64,000 bases of DNA from Lysobacteraceae bacterium (GTDB taxonomy: Bacteria > Pseudomonadota > Gammaproteobacteria > Xanthomonadales > Xanthomonadaceae), in NCBI GenBank assembly GCA_023954075.1, contig JAMLIV010000009.1, positions 1-64,000 on the forward strand, read 5' to 3'. The stretch's first letter is position 1. Every line of letters begins with the position of its first letter. Shown here piece by piece: positions 54,886-64,000 of this stretch. The translations under genes and the position numbers were made by a program. Under the pieces are notes generated by a model that did not search any database, was not told where the DNA came from, and saw only the letters and a program-made list of their open reading frames with translations.

Positions 54886-55635
54886 TCAGCCCGCCGCCTG
54901 GCGCTGGCGCATCGCCTCGAACAGCGCGATGCCGGTCGCGACCGAGACATTGAGGCTTTCCATTTCGCCCGGCATCGGAATGCGCGCAAGAAAATCGCAG
55001 CGCTCGCGCGTCAGCCGCCGCATGCCTTCGCCCTCGCCACCCATCACGATGCCCACCGCCCCGCGAAGGTCCATGGCATACAGGCTCGCTTCCGCCTCCC
55101 CATCCAGCCCCACGAACCAGACGCCGGCCTGCTTGAGCGACTCCAGCGTGCGCGCGAGGTTGGTGACGCGCACCACCGCAATGCGGTCGGCGGCACCGGC
55201 GGAGGTCTTGTGCACGGTGGCGTTGACCGGCGCGCTGCGGTCCTTGGGAAGCACCACCGCGGTGACCCCTGCGGCCGCGGCGCTGCGCAGGCAGGCACCG
55301 AGGTTGTGTGGGTCCTGCACGCCGTCGAGCACCAGCAGCAGCGGTCGCTCGGAAGCTTCGAGCAGCGCCATGAGGTCGTTCTCGTCGAGGCTGCGCGCGG
55401 CGGCGCAGCGCAGCACGATGCCCTGGTGGCGCACGCCGCCCGACATCCGGTCGAGCACCTCGCTGCCGACGCTGCGCACCGCGATGCCCTCGCCACGCGC
55501 GCGCTCGGCCAGCTCGGCCAGGCGCGGGTTGCGCGCGCGCGCCTCGATCATCACCTCGAGCACGCTGATCGCCTCGTGCTCGAGCACGCTGGCGGCGGCG
55601 TTGATGCCGGCGATCCAGCGGTCGTTGTCAGCCAT
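54886..55635 (-). CDS. rlmB: 23S rRNA (Gm2251) 2'-O-methyltransferase
   Basis: A 249-aa SPOUT-class methyltransferase. An L30e-like N-terminal substrate domain is followed by the trefoil knot with DGVQDPHNLGACLRSAAAAG, GIVMGGEGEGMRRL and IPMPGEMESLNVSVATGI. It methylates G2251 in the P-loop of 23S rRNA. It sits 21 bp downstream of rnr, the usual gammaproteobacterial pair. Confidence 0.96.
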   Translation of the reverse strand: MADNDRWIAGINAAASVLEHEAISVLEVMIEARARNPRLAELAERARGEGIAVRSVGSEVLDRMSGGVRHQGIVLRCAAARSLDENDLMALLEASERPLLLVLDGVQDPHNLGACLRSAAAAGVTAVVLPKDRSAPVNATVHKTSAGAADRIAVVRVTNLARTLESLKQAGVWFVGLDGEAEASLYAMDLRGAVGIVMGGEGEGMRRLTRERCDFLARIPMPGEMESLNVSVATGIALFEAMRQRQAAG

Positions 55636-55656
55636 GGAAAATCACTCTCGATGGGC

Positions 55657-58152
<2,496 letters not shown>

Positions 58153-58225
58153 CCGCACATGTTACTACGTGCGGCCTGCCGGCCTGTGCGCCGGCGCGCG
58201 GGCAGCAGACTGCGGTCGGCCTGGC

Positions 58226-58708
58226 TCAGTCGGCAACCGTGGCGGTTTGCGGCGCGGCGGCCTCGATGGCGGCGGCAGGTGTCGCGCCCGCGGCCGCTGG
58301 CCGCGCCTGCACCACGCGCACGCCGCGGCTCTTCATCCAGGCGTCGAACTCGGCTGCGGTAAACTTCTTGCCCTTGTCCATGTTGAACCGATACGGCGTG
58401 TTGTCGAACTCGGTCTTGGGCACGTAGTTGGCGAACTCGTCCTTGGGCTGCGCGGCGCAGGCTTCCAGGCGCAGCCGCATCAGCACCACGTCGAGCGCCA
58501 GCGATTCATCGCGACTCTCGGCCAGCAGCGTGCGCGGCGCGGCCAGCGCCGCCGGGCGGCCGAGCATGCCCGAGTACAGCGGCGGCACCGGCGTGGTGCG
58601 CACCGGCAGCGGCTGCCCGAGCTCGCTGTCGCAGCTGATCGCGGCAGCCTCACCGGTCAAGGCCATGGCCGCCAGCAGCACCGCACCCGTCATCATCGTC
58701 CTGAACAT
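58226..58708 (-). CDS. Exported hypothetical protein
   Basis: A 160-aa protein with a clear signal peptide (MFRTMMTGAVLLAAMALTGEAAA) starting at ATG 58708. The mature part contains two cysteines (ISCDSELG and LEACAAQP), probably a disulfide, and an Ala-rich C-terminus. A central KTEFDNTPYRFNMDKGKKFTAAEFDAWMKSRGVRVV segment is the most distinctive. I recognise no family. It is 73 bp upstream of rnr in the same direction, and a weak link is possible. Confidence 0.7.
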   Translation of the reverse strand: MFRTMMTGAVLLAAMALTGEAAAISCDSELGQPLPVRTTPVPPLYSGMLGRPAALAAPRTLLAESRDESLALDVVLMRLRLEACAAQPKDEFANYVPKTEFDNTPYRFNMDKGKKFTAAEFDAWMKSRGVRVVQARPAAAGATPAAAIEAAAPQTATVAD

Positions 58709-58797
58709 CGCCACGTCCCTGAGCAGTCCCGGTGCAAGTCTAGGCGCTGCGGGTACTTGCGACAATGACTCGGGATCGATTCGTGAAGCCCGTCACC

Positions 58798-59448
58798 TCA
58801 TTGCCGCTTCCGGCGAAACGGCCAGCGCCCGCGCCAGTACTGGATCAGCAGGAAGCCGAAGGCCATGCCGCCCAGGTGGGCGAAGTGCGCGACACCAGGC
58901 GCGGTGCCGGTCACGCCCAGGAACAGTTCGAGCAGGCCGTAGGCGATCACGAAGGTGCGCGCCCGCATCGGGATCGGCGGGAACAGCAGCATCAGGCGGT
59001 GGTTGGGAAACAGCATTCCATAGGCCAGCAGCAGGCCGAACACGCCGCCCGAGGCACCGACCGTCGGGTACGCGCCCAGCCCGCCGTTGACCGCGGCGGT
59101 GGCCACGAGCAGCTGCACCAGGCCCGCGCCCACGACGCAGACGAGGTAGTACTGCAGAAAGCGGCGGCTGCCCCAGGTCGCCTCCAGCGGACCGCCGAAC
59201 ATCCACAGCGCGAACATGTTGAAGAACAGGTGGGTCATGCCGCCGTGCAGGAACCCGTAGGTCACAAGCTGCCAGGGCAGGAAGCCGACCAGTCCGGTGG
59301 AGCCGTCCGGCAGGCGCACGGGGAAGTCGCCCATCGGCCAGAGCATCAGGTCGAGGAAGCGCGCCTCGCCCAGCCCCATCGTGGCCAGGAACAGCAAAAC
59401 GTTGGCGATCAGCAGCGCACGCGTGATCGGTGGCACGTTGTCGAACAT
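58798..59448 (-). CDS. Rhomboid-family intramembrane serine protease
   Basis: A 216-aa six-helix rhomboid. The L1-loop and second helix carry FLHGGMTHLFFNMFALWMFGGPLE, the nucleophile is Ser in VGASGGVFGLL, and the catalytic His is in FAHLGGMAFGFLL. ATG 59448 (MFDNVPPITR) is the usual family start; an in-frame ATG at 59481 also exists. Substrates are unknown. A 52-bp gap separates it from the ATL gene upstream. Confidence 0.9.
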   Translation of the reverse strand: MFDNVPPITRALLIANVLLFLATMGLGEARFLDLMLWPMGDFPVRLPDGSTGLVGFLPWQLVTYGFLHGGMTHLFFNMFALWMFGGPLEATWGSRRFLQYYLVCVVGAGLVQLLVATAAVNGGLGAYPTVGASGGVFGLLLAYGMLFPNHRLMLLFPPIPMRARTFVIAYGLLELFLGVTGTAPGVAHFAHLGGMAFGFLLIQYWRGRWPFRRKRQ

Positions 59449-59500
59449 GTCGATGGAACCGGCTTGCGAAAGAAGGGGCATTCTACGCGGGCGGCGCGGT

Positions 59501-59836
59501 TCAGCCCCAGAGCACCCGGTCCAGCCAGGTTTCCGCGTCGTCCGTCGGCCGCACCCGGCCGTTGGCCACCGCGACGCCCTCGCCGCGCAAGCGCGCGACC
59601 TGTTCGTCGAAGGCCGCCGATCCCGGCGGAAAGGCGATGCGGCCGTCGGCGCGCACGATCCGGTGCCAGGGCAGCGCTTCGCCGGCGTCGGACAGGATTC
59701 GCGCCACCAGCCGGGCGCAGCGCGGAAAGCCGGCGCGGCGCGCGATCTGGCCATAGCTGGCGGTGCGGCCCGTCGGCACGTCGCGGATCGCGGCCAGAAT
59801 CCGCCGCCGGCGCGTTTCGGCTTCGGTCGGGGGCAT
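59501..59836 (-). CDS. Alkyltransferase-like protein (ATL/MGMT fold)
   Basis: A 111-aa protein with the O6-alkylguanine-DNA methyltransferase C-terminal fold. The DNA-binding helix region TASYGQIARRAGFPRCARLVARIL is intact, but the active-site PCHR is replaced by PWHR (LPWHRIVRADGRIAFP). Such ATL proteins bind O6-alkylguanine and direct nucleotide-excision repair without removing the alkyl group. ATG 59836 is used. It lies immediately upstream of the rhomboid gene. Confidence 0.92.
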   Translation of the reverse strand: MPPTEAETRRRRILAAIRDVPTGRTASYGQIARRAGFPRCARLVARILSDAGEALPWHRIVRADGRIAFPPGSAAFDEQVARLRGEGVAVANGRVRPTDDAETWLDRVLWG

Positions 59837-59873
59837 GCATCGGCCTCGTGGCGGGGAAGAGCGCAAGGGCGGC

Positions 59874-59879
59874 TAGAAT
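59874..59879 (+). promoter_or_regulatory. Putative -10 (TAGAAT) of the hypothetical gene at 59909
   Basis: GGC-TAGAAT-ACCC lies 29 bp before ATG 59909, with a start-region layout like those of parC and purM. It lies in the 72-bp gap shared with the divergent ATL gene. Confidence 0.4.
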
Positions 59880-59908
59880 ACCCGCTGCCTTTTCCAGCCA
59901 TCGTCACC

Positions 59909-60316
59909 ATGCAGAATTTCGAGCAGATCCGCGCCCACGTCCTTGCCCACTACACGGTCCGAACCAACGATCCCTACCTTCTGGGGGTGGAACTGTCGCT
60001 CGACCAGGGCGCGCGCCGGCAGACCATCTACCTGACCGAGATGCAGGACGACGACGCGCGCCCCTTCCTTCGCGTCAGCACCGCGATCGCGCCCATCACC
60101 GGGGTCGATGCGCGGCGCGCCCTGCACTTCAACTGGGCGCAGCGGGTGGGCTACCTCGCCCTGTCCGACCTCGACGGCGTACCCTACCTCAACCTGTGCG
60201 AGAACCGCCCCTACGCCTCGCTCACCGCGGCGGAAGTGGACCGGATCGTGCTGGAGATCGGCGGTCTGGGCGACCGCATGGAGCGCAGCTTTTCGGCGGG
60301 TGGCGATCTGTTCTGA
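59909..60316 (+). CDS. Hypothetical protein, possibly YbjN/secretion-chaperone-like fold
   Basis: A 135-aa acidic soluble protein: an N-terminal helix (FEQIRAHVLAHYTV), then beta-rich strands (YLLGVELSLDQGARRQTIYLTEM, FLRVSTAIAPI), and a C-terminal helix (TAAEVDRIVLEIGGLGDRMERSF). This layout resembles the type III chaperone/YbjN fold, but I cannot confirm homology. No secretion genes are close. It is convergent with hda (9-bp gap). Confidence 0.7.
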   Translation: MQNFEQIRAHVLAHYTVRTNDPYLLGVELSLDQGARRQTIYLTEMQDDDARPFLRVSTAIAPITGVDARRALHFNWAQRVGYLALSDLDGVPYLNLCENRPYASLTAAEVDRIVLEIGGLGDRMERSFSAGGDLF

Positions 60317-60325
60317 GGGCCGCCG

Positions 60326-61048
60326 TCACGGCGCGCCCGTCGCCTCGCCGCCGTCCCCGGCCTGCTGCAGGAAAGCGCGGATGAGCGGCACCGTGACGCG
60401 GCGCTGCTCGGCCAGGCTGACCCGATCCAGCTGCTCGAGCAGGGCCACCAGCGAGGCCATGTCGCGCCCGACGCGACGCAGCAGGTAGCCGACCGCCGCC
60501 TCGTCGAGCACCCAGCCGCGATCCTGCGCCTTGCGCTGCAGGATCGCCGTGCGCAGCGCATCGTCGCTGCGCGGCAGGGTGAGCTGGATGCACTGGCCCA
60601 GGCGCGAGCGCAGATCCGGCAGGTCCACCGCCAGCCCCGCCGGCGTCTGGCGCGCCACATAGAGCACCGCGCAGCCGGCGGCCTGGCAGCGGTTGTGGAA
60701 ATCGAACAGCGCGACCTCGTCGGCACGCGCGCCGAGCACCGCGTCGAGCCCATCGAGCACCGCCAGGCCGAGCCGGTCCAGACCCGCCAACCCCTGTTCC
60801 ACCCGCCCCTGCAGCCGCACCAGCGGCACGTATTGCACCGCCAGACCCGCCGCCGCCGCGGCCTGCGCGGTGGCGATGGCGAGGTGGGTCTTGCCGCTGC
60901 CCTCGGGCCCGGACAGCAACACGAAACCCGGCTCGCCCGCGGCCATTGCGCGCAGGCGGGCGGGCACCTCGGGCGCGCCGACGAAGGTTTCGAAACGGAA
61001 GTCGGGTGCCGGGCGCAGCGCCAGCGGCAGCTGCGGCGTCAGGCTCAC
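60326..61048 (-). CDS. hda: DnaA regulatory inactivator Hda
   Basis: A 240-aa AAA+ protein related to DnaA but without the DNA-binding domain. The N-terminal clamp-binding motif is QLPLAL at residues ~6-11. Walker A is GPEGSGKTHLA, Walker B is LAVLDGLDAVLG, and the sensor region LPDLRSRLGQCIQLTLP is present. With the sliding clamp it promotes DnaA-ATP hydrolysis to limit initiation. GTG 61048 overlaps the stop of the upstream transporter (GTGA). Its position next to perM and purM is conserved in gammaproteobacteria. Confidence 0.95.
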   Translation of the reverse strand: MSLTPQLPLALRPAPDFRFETFVGAPEVPARLRAMAAGEPGFVLLSGPEGSGKTHLAIATAQAAAAAGLAVQYVPLVRLQGRVEQGLAGLDRLGLAVLDGLDAVLGARADEVALFDFHNRCQAAGCAVLYVARQTPAGLAVDLPDLRSRLGQCIQLTLPRSDDALRTAILQRKAQDRGWVLDEAAVGYLLRRVGRDMASLVALLEQLDRVSLAEQRRVTVPLIRAFLQQAGDGGEATGAP

Positions 61049-62238
61049 GCGCCCGATCCGCCCGGATCGGTGCCCGGATCGGTCTCCGCACGACGCCCGC
61101 GCCGCCTGCGCCCGCGCGGGTTCGCCTTGCGCCTGATCGGTGGCGGTTCGCCCGCGGGAGGCGACGGCCCGTCCGGTGGCGGATGCTCCCCGGCATACAG
61201 CCGGCTCGCGGTGTACTCCTGATACAGGTAGCGCAGGATCACCATCACCACGGCAGCCACCGGCAGCGCCACCAGCACGCCGACGAAGCCGAAGAGCTGG
61301 CCGCCGGCCATCACCGCAAAGATCACCGCCACCGGGTGCATGCCGATCCGGTCTCCGACCAGGAACGGCGTCAGCACCACGCTTTCGAGCGTCTGCCCGA
61401 CCGCGAACACCAGCCCCACCAGCAGCACGTGGGTGAGGTCGCCGTGCTGCACCATCGCCGCGATCAGGCCGGCACCCACGCCCACGATGGCTCCGAGGTA
61501 GGGAATGAAGCTCACCAGTCCGGCCACCATTCCGATCAGGAGCGCCAGATCGATGCCCGCCATCCACAGCCCGATCGAATAGATCGCACCCAGCGCCACC
61601 ATGACGCTGAGCTGGCCGCGCAGAAAGCCGCCGAGCACGCTGTCGGCCTCGCGCGACAGGCGCGAGATCACAGGCTCGATCCGGCGCGGGATCAGCAGGC
61701 GGATCTTCTCCACCATCACGTCCCAGTCGCGCAGCAGGTAGAAGGCCACCACCGGGATCAGCGCCAGGTTCACCAGCCAGCCGATGATCACCATGCCCGA
61801 GCGCGAGATGCCGCCCAGCACCGTGGCGGCGAATCCGCCCGCCTGTTTCCAGTGGTCGCGCAACATGCCATAGAGGTATTCGAGGTCGAATCCCTCGATT
61901 TCCACGCCGGTGCGCTCGGTGATCCAGGGCAGCACGGTGCCGGTGAACCACTCGCGATAGCGCGGGAACTGGTCGATGAAGGTCGAAACCTGCCGCTCCA
62001 GCAGCGGGATCAGCAGCAGCACCACGCCCACCAGAGCCAGGGTCATCAGCAGGAACACGATGACGACCGCCCCGCTGCGCGACAGGCGCAACCGCTCCAG
62101 CCGATCCACCATCGGATCGCCAAGGTAGGCGAGCAGCGCGGCGATCACGAACGGCGTCAGCACCGGACCGAGCGCCCACAGCAGCAGGCCGACCCCGAGC
62201 ACCAGCGCAGCCAGTTGCCACTTGTGCTTGTCGCTCAT
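61045..62238 (-). CDS. AI-2E/PerM-family transporter
   Basis: A 397-aa membrane protein with about eight helices in the AI-2E family arrangement (LGPVLTPFVIAALLAYLGDPMVDRL at the N-terminus, LVSFIPYLGAIVGVGAGL in the middle, FGFVGVLVALPVAAVVMVILRY at the end). A Pro/Arg-rich cytoplasmic tail of ~45 residues follows. The family includes TqsA and PerM; the substrate here is unknown. ATG 62238 has GGAGAAG 6 bp upstream. It is coupled to hda by overlap. Confidence 0.9.
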   Translation of the reverse strand: MSDKHKWQLAALVLGVGLLLWALGPVLTPFVIAALLAYLGDPMVDRLERLRLSRSGAVVIVFLLMTLALVGVVLLLIPLLERQVSTFIDQFPRYREWFTGTVLPWITERTGVEIEGFDLEYLYGMLRDHWKQAGGFAATVLGGISRSGMVIIGWLVNLALIPVVAFYLLRDWDVMVEKIRLLIPRRIEPVISRLSREADSVLGGFLRGQLSVMVALGAIYSIGLWMAGIDLALLIGMVAGLVSFIPYLGAIVGVGAGLIAAMVQHGDLTHVLLVGLVFAVGQTLESVVLTPFLVGDRIGMHPVAVIFAVMAGGQLFGFVGVLVALPVAAVVMVILRYLYQEYTASRLYAGEHPPPDGPSPPAGEPPPIRRKANPRGRRRRGRRAETDPGTDPGGSGA

Positions 62239-62331
62239 CGTCTTCTCCACGGATTCATCGGCAGCTCTGTCAGGCCTTGACGGTCCCGCCGGTGCGCGCG
62301 TGACTTCGCATGATCATGGATGCGGCCGCCG

Positions 62332-63372
62332 TCAGCGGCGCAAGCTGAACATGCTGGGCGTGCGCTGGTCGCCGACCGAGGTCGACTCCAGCGGGCCGCC
62401 CGCCAGCAGTTGCGCAAGGCTGCCCACGCCCGCGCCCAGTTCCACATCCAGCTCCACCCGATCCGCCGCCAGCGCGACCGGCGACACCGCGCGCACGATG
62501 GTCTGCCGGCGCAGGGCGGCGAGCACGCGGGCGTAGTCGGCGGCGCTCCCCAGCCCCTGCACCACGATGCGATAGGTTCCGGCCGGGCCGGAAAGCGTCA
62601 CCTGCGCCAGCCGCCGCACCAGCGCATCGGCCGCGCCGTCCGCTCCCGCGGCCAGCACCGCGGCGGCCTGCGGATCACGGTTCTGCCAGCGCCCGATCTC
62701 GCTTTCCCCGTCGCGCAGGCGCCAGTCGACCACCCAGCCGCCGCCGTCGCGCCGCAGCCAGCCGATCAGCGCCGGTCCGCCGTAGCGTCGCGTGGCCGTG
62801 TCGACGGCGTAGTTGTCCTCGCCGGCCAGATCCAGCGCCCGGACGGCGGCCTGATCCCGGGCGTCCCAGGCCGGCAGGCGCAGGCGCAGGCCGCGCTGGC
62901 TGGCGCGGGTAGTCAGCGGCAGCACCGCCGCCGCGGCCGACTGCGACACGATGCGCGCGCCGGAACCATCGTCGATCGCCAGCCACAGGATCGCCTGGAC
63001 GCGCCGCGGCGGTGCCGCGCCCCCGCCGCCGGCCGCCAGCAGGTGCTGGACGCCGGCGGCGTCGAAGCGCGCGATCAGGTGCAGGCGGCGGGTCGGCACG
63101 CCGTCCACGTCCGCCACCTCCTGGCGGTAGCGATACTGCTGCAGCAGGCCCGCAGCATTTGCGCCATGCGCGGCATCGGGCGCGGCCCCGGCCCTGGCCA
63201 GCACCTGGGCGAGGGCCTGCGGCAGCGCCGCCTCACGGTCCGCGTCCGACTGGCTGGCCACGGCGACCTCGCCCTCGTAGGGACCGATCACCTGCGCCAG
63301 CGCCGGCAGACAGGGCGCGATGGCCAGCAGCACGAGCAGGAAAAGGCGAAAGGAAGAGCAAGCGCGCGCCAT
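62332..63372 (-). CDS. DUF2066 family exported protein
   Basis: A 346-aa protein with a signal peptide ([19 protein letters not shown]) starting at ATG 63372. The mature part begins [31 protein letters not shown], a hallmark of DUF2066, a periplasmic protein of unknown role encoded between purM and hda in many gammaproteobacteria. No catalytic motif is recognised. It is divergent from purM. Confidence 0.87.
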   Translation of the reverse strand: MARACSSFRLFLLVLLAIAPCLPALAQVIGPYEGEVAVASQSDADREAALPQALAQVLARAGAAPDAAHGANAAGLLQQYRYRQEVADVDGVPTRRLHLIARFDAAGVQHLLAAGGGGAAPPRRVQAILWLAIDDGSGARIVSQSAAAAVLPLTTRASQRGLRLRLPAWDARDQAAVRALDLAGEDNYAVDTATRRYGGPALIGWLRRDGGGWVVDWRLRDGESEIGRWQNRDPQAAAVLAAGADGAADALVRRLAQVTLSGPAGTYRIVVQGLGSAADYARVLAALRRQTIVRAVSPVALAADRVELDVELGAGVGSLAQLLAGGPLESTSVGDQRTPSMFSLRR

Positions 63373-63470
63373 GGAAAAACCCTCGAAGTCAGACGCGCAT
63401 GGTGCCGCAAGGCGGGCCGCAGCGTCCACGAACGGACGCTCCTCCGCGCACGATGCCGCGGGCGAGCGGC

Positions 63471-63476
63471 TACAAT
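63471..63476 (+). promoter_or_regulatory. Putative purM promoter -10 (TACAAT)
   Basis: GGC-TACAAT-TGCG lies 27 bp before GTG 63504. No PurR-like palindrome was recognised near it. Confidence 0.5.
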
Positions 63477-63503
63477 TGCGCCCCCCGCATCCAGGATCCT
63501 GCC

Positions 63504-64000
63504 GTGTCCGCCGCCAAGCCGCCGCTCACCTACCGCGATGCGGGCGTCGACATCGACGCAGGCAACGCCCTCGTCGACCGCATCAAGCCGCTGGTGCGGC
63601 GCAGCTTCCGCCCGGAAGTGATGGGCGGGCTGGGCGGTTTCGGTGCCCTGTTCGATCTGTCGAACCGGTACCGCGAGCCGGTGCTGGTGTCGGGCACCGA
63701 CGGCGTCGGTACCAAGCTCAAGCTGGCGCAGGACTGGAACCGCCACGACACCATCGGCATCGATCTGGTCGGCATGTGCGTCAACGACGTGCTGGTGCAG
63801 GGTGCCGAGCCGCTGTTTTTCCTCGATTATTTCGCCACCGGCAGGCTCGACGTGGACACCGCCGCGCGCGTCGTGGGCGGCATCGTGGAAGGCTGCGTGC
63901 GCGCCGGCTGCGCCCTGATCGGCGGCGAAACCGCGGAAATGCCCGACATGTATCCGCCCGGCGAATACGACCTGGCCGGGTTCTGCGTGGGCGGCGTGGA
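63504..64000 (+). CDS. purM: Phosphoribosylformylglycinamidine cyclo-ligase (AIR synthase), 5' part
   Basis: The first 165 residues are in the window; the gene runs off the end. The N-terminus [28 protein letters not shown], the [14 protein letters not shown] block, [25 protein letters not shown] and [11 protein letters not shown] are diagnostic for PurM. It closes the ring to make AIR in purine synthesis. GTG 63504 is supported by AGGA 8 bp upstream and a TACAAT box further up. Synteny purM-DUF2066-perM-hda is typical of the class. Confidence 0.95.
   Translation, partial: MSAAKPPLTYRDAGVDIDAGNALVDRIKPLVRRSFRPEVMGGLGGFGALFDLSNRYREPVLVSGTDGVGTKLKLAQDWNRHDTIGIDLVGMCVNDVLVQGAEPLFFLDYFATGRLDVDTAARVVGGIVEGCVRAGCALIGGETAEMPDMYPPGEYDLAGFCVGGV

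Overview
The window is GC-rich DNA, almost fully coding, and reads as a gammaproteobacterium of the Lysobacterales (Xanthomonadales) type. This rests on gene content and local order: hda-perM-DUF2066-purM, rlmB-rnr, a bTHX ribosomal protein gene, a ZnuD/MerC/Zur set and a PBP1b-LpoP pair. Arg is mostly CGC, many genes start with GTG or TTG, and operon neighbours often overlap by 4 bp (ATGA/GTGA). It is not resolved to genus. The first ~760 bases look foreign: a tRNA-Ala without encoded CCA and the front of an ABC ATPase with actinobacterial flavour, joined at Walker B to a genuine potG 3' half. This is either an assembly chimera or an unusual recombination.

Layout. 0-3.2 kb: putrescine ABC transporter (potG chimera, potH, potI). 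3.2-8 kb: ICMT-like protein, SAM methyltransferase, rlmKL-yqiA, dispersed repeat, AmpD-like amidase. 8-12.6 kb: OlsF-like bifunctional acyltransferase, divergent tesB, a DUF2007-like protein, and an ECF sigma factor fused to membrane helices. 12.6-18.2 kb (minus): mrcB-lpoP, then yoaA-tsaB. 18.3-28 kb: accessory stretch with a ~1,470-residue multi-glycosyltransferase, a transmembrane Ser/Thr kinase with a repeat-rich exterior, and a GMC-type FAD oxidoreductase translationally coupled to an exported protein with a duplicated C-terminal domain. 28-33 kb: secreted subtilisin, DUF2461, GT4. 33-36 kb: class I aldolase, coaE, metK, bTHX.

36.4-40.9 kb is a zinc-homeostasis island: MerC-like membrane protein and ZnuD-type TonB receptor diverge from a near-perfect Zur box (AATGTTA-N5-TAACATT), and a secreted M14-like deacylase is coupled to zur. 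41-47 kb: gltX, aidB, a FimT-like pilin, parC. 47-52 kb: a hypothetical, a phasin, a membrane Mrr-like protein with an altered active site, a NUDIX hydrolase, an FKBP, an enoyl-CoA hydratase. 52.4-54.3 kb: a shrunken Rnf remnant (RnfC C-terminus plus RnfD without its flavin region) in front of nth. 54-64 kb: gpx, rlmB-rnr, an exported hypothetical, rhomboid protease, alkyltransferase-like protein, hda-perM, DUF2066 and the start of purM.

No CRISPR array, IS element, prophage or rRNA operon was seen. No intact novel defence or biosynthetic system is evident. The most unusual items are the 5' chimera, the reduced Rnf pair, the multi-GT/kinase/GMC neighbourhood and the Zur-linked deacylase.
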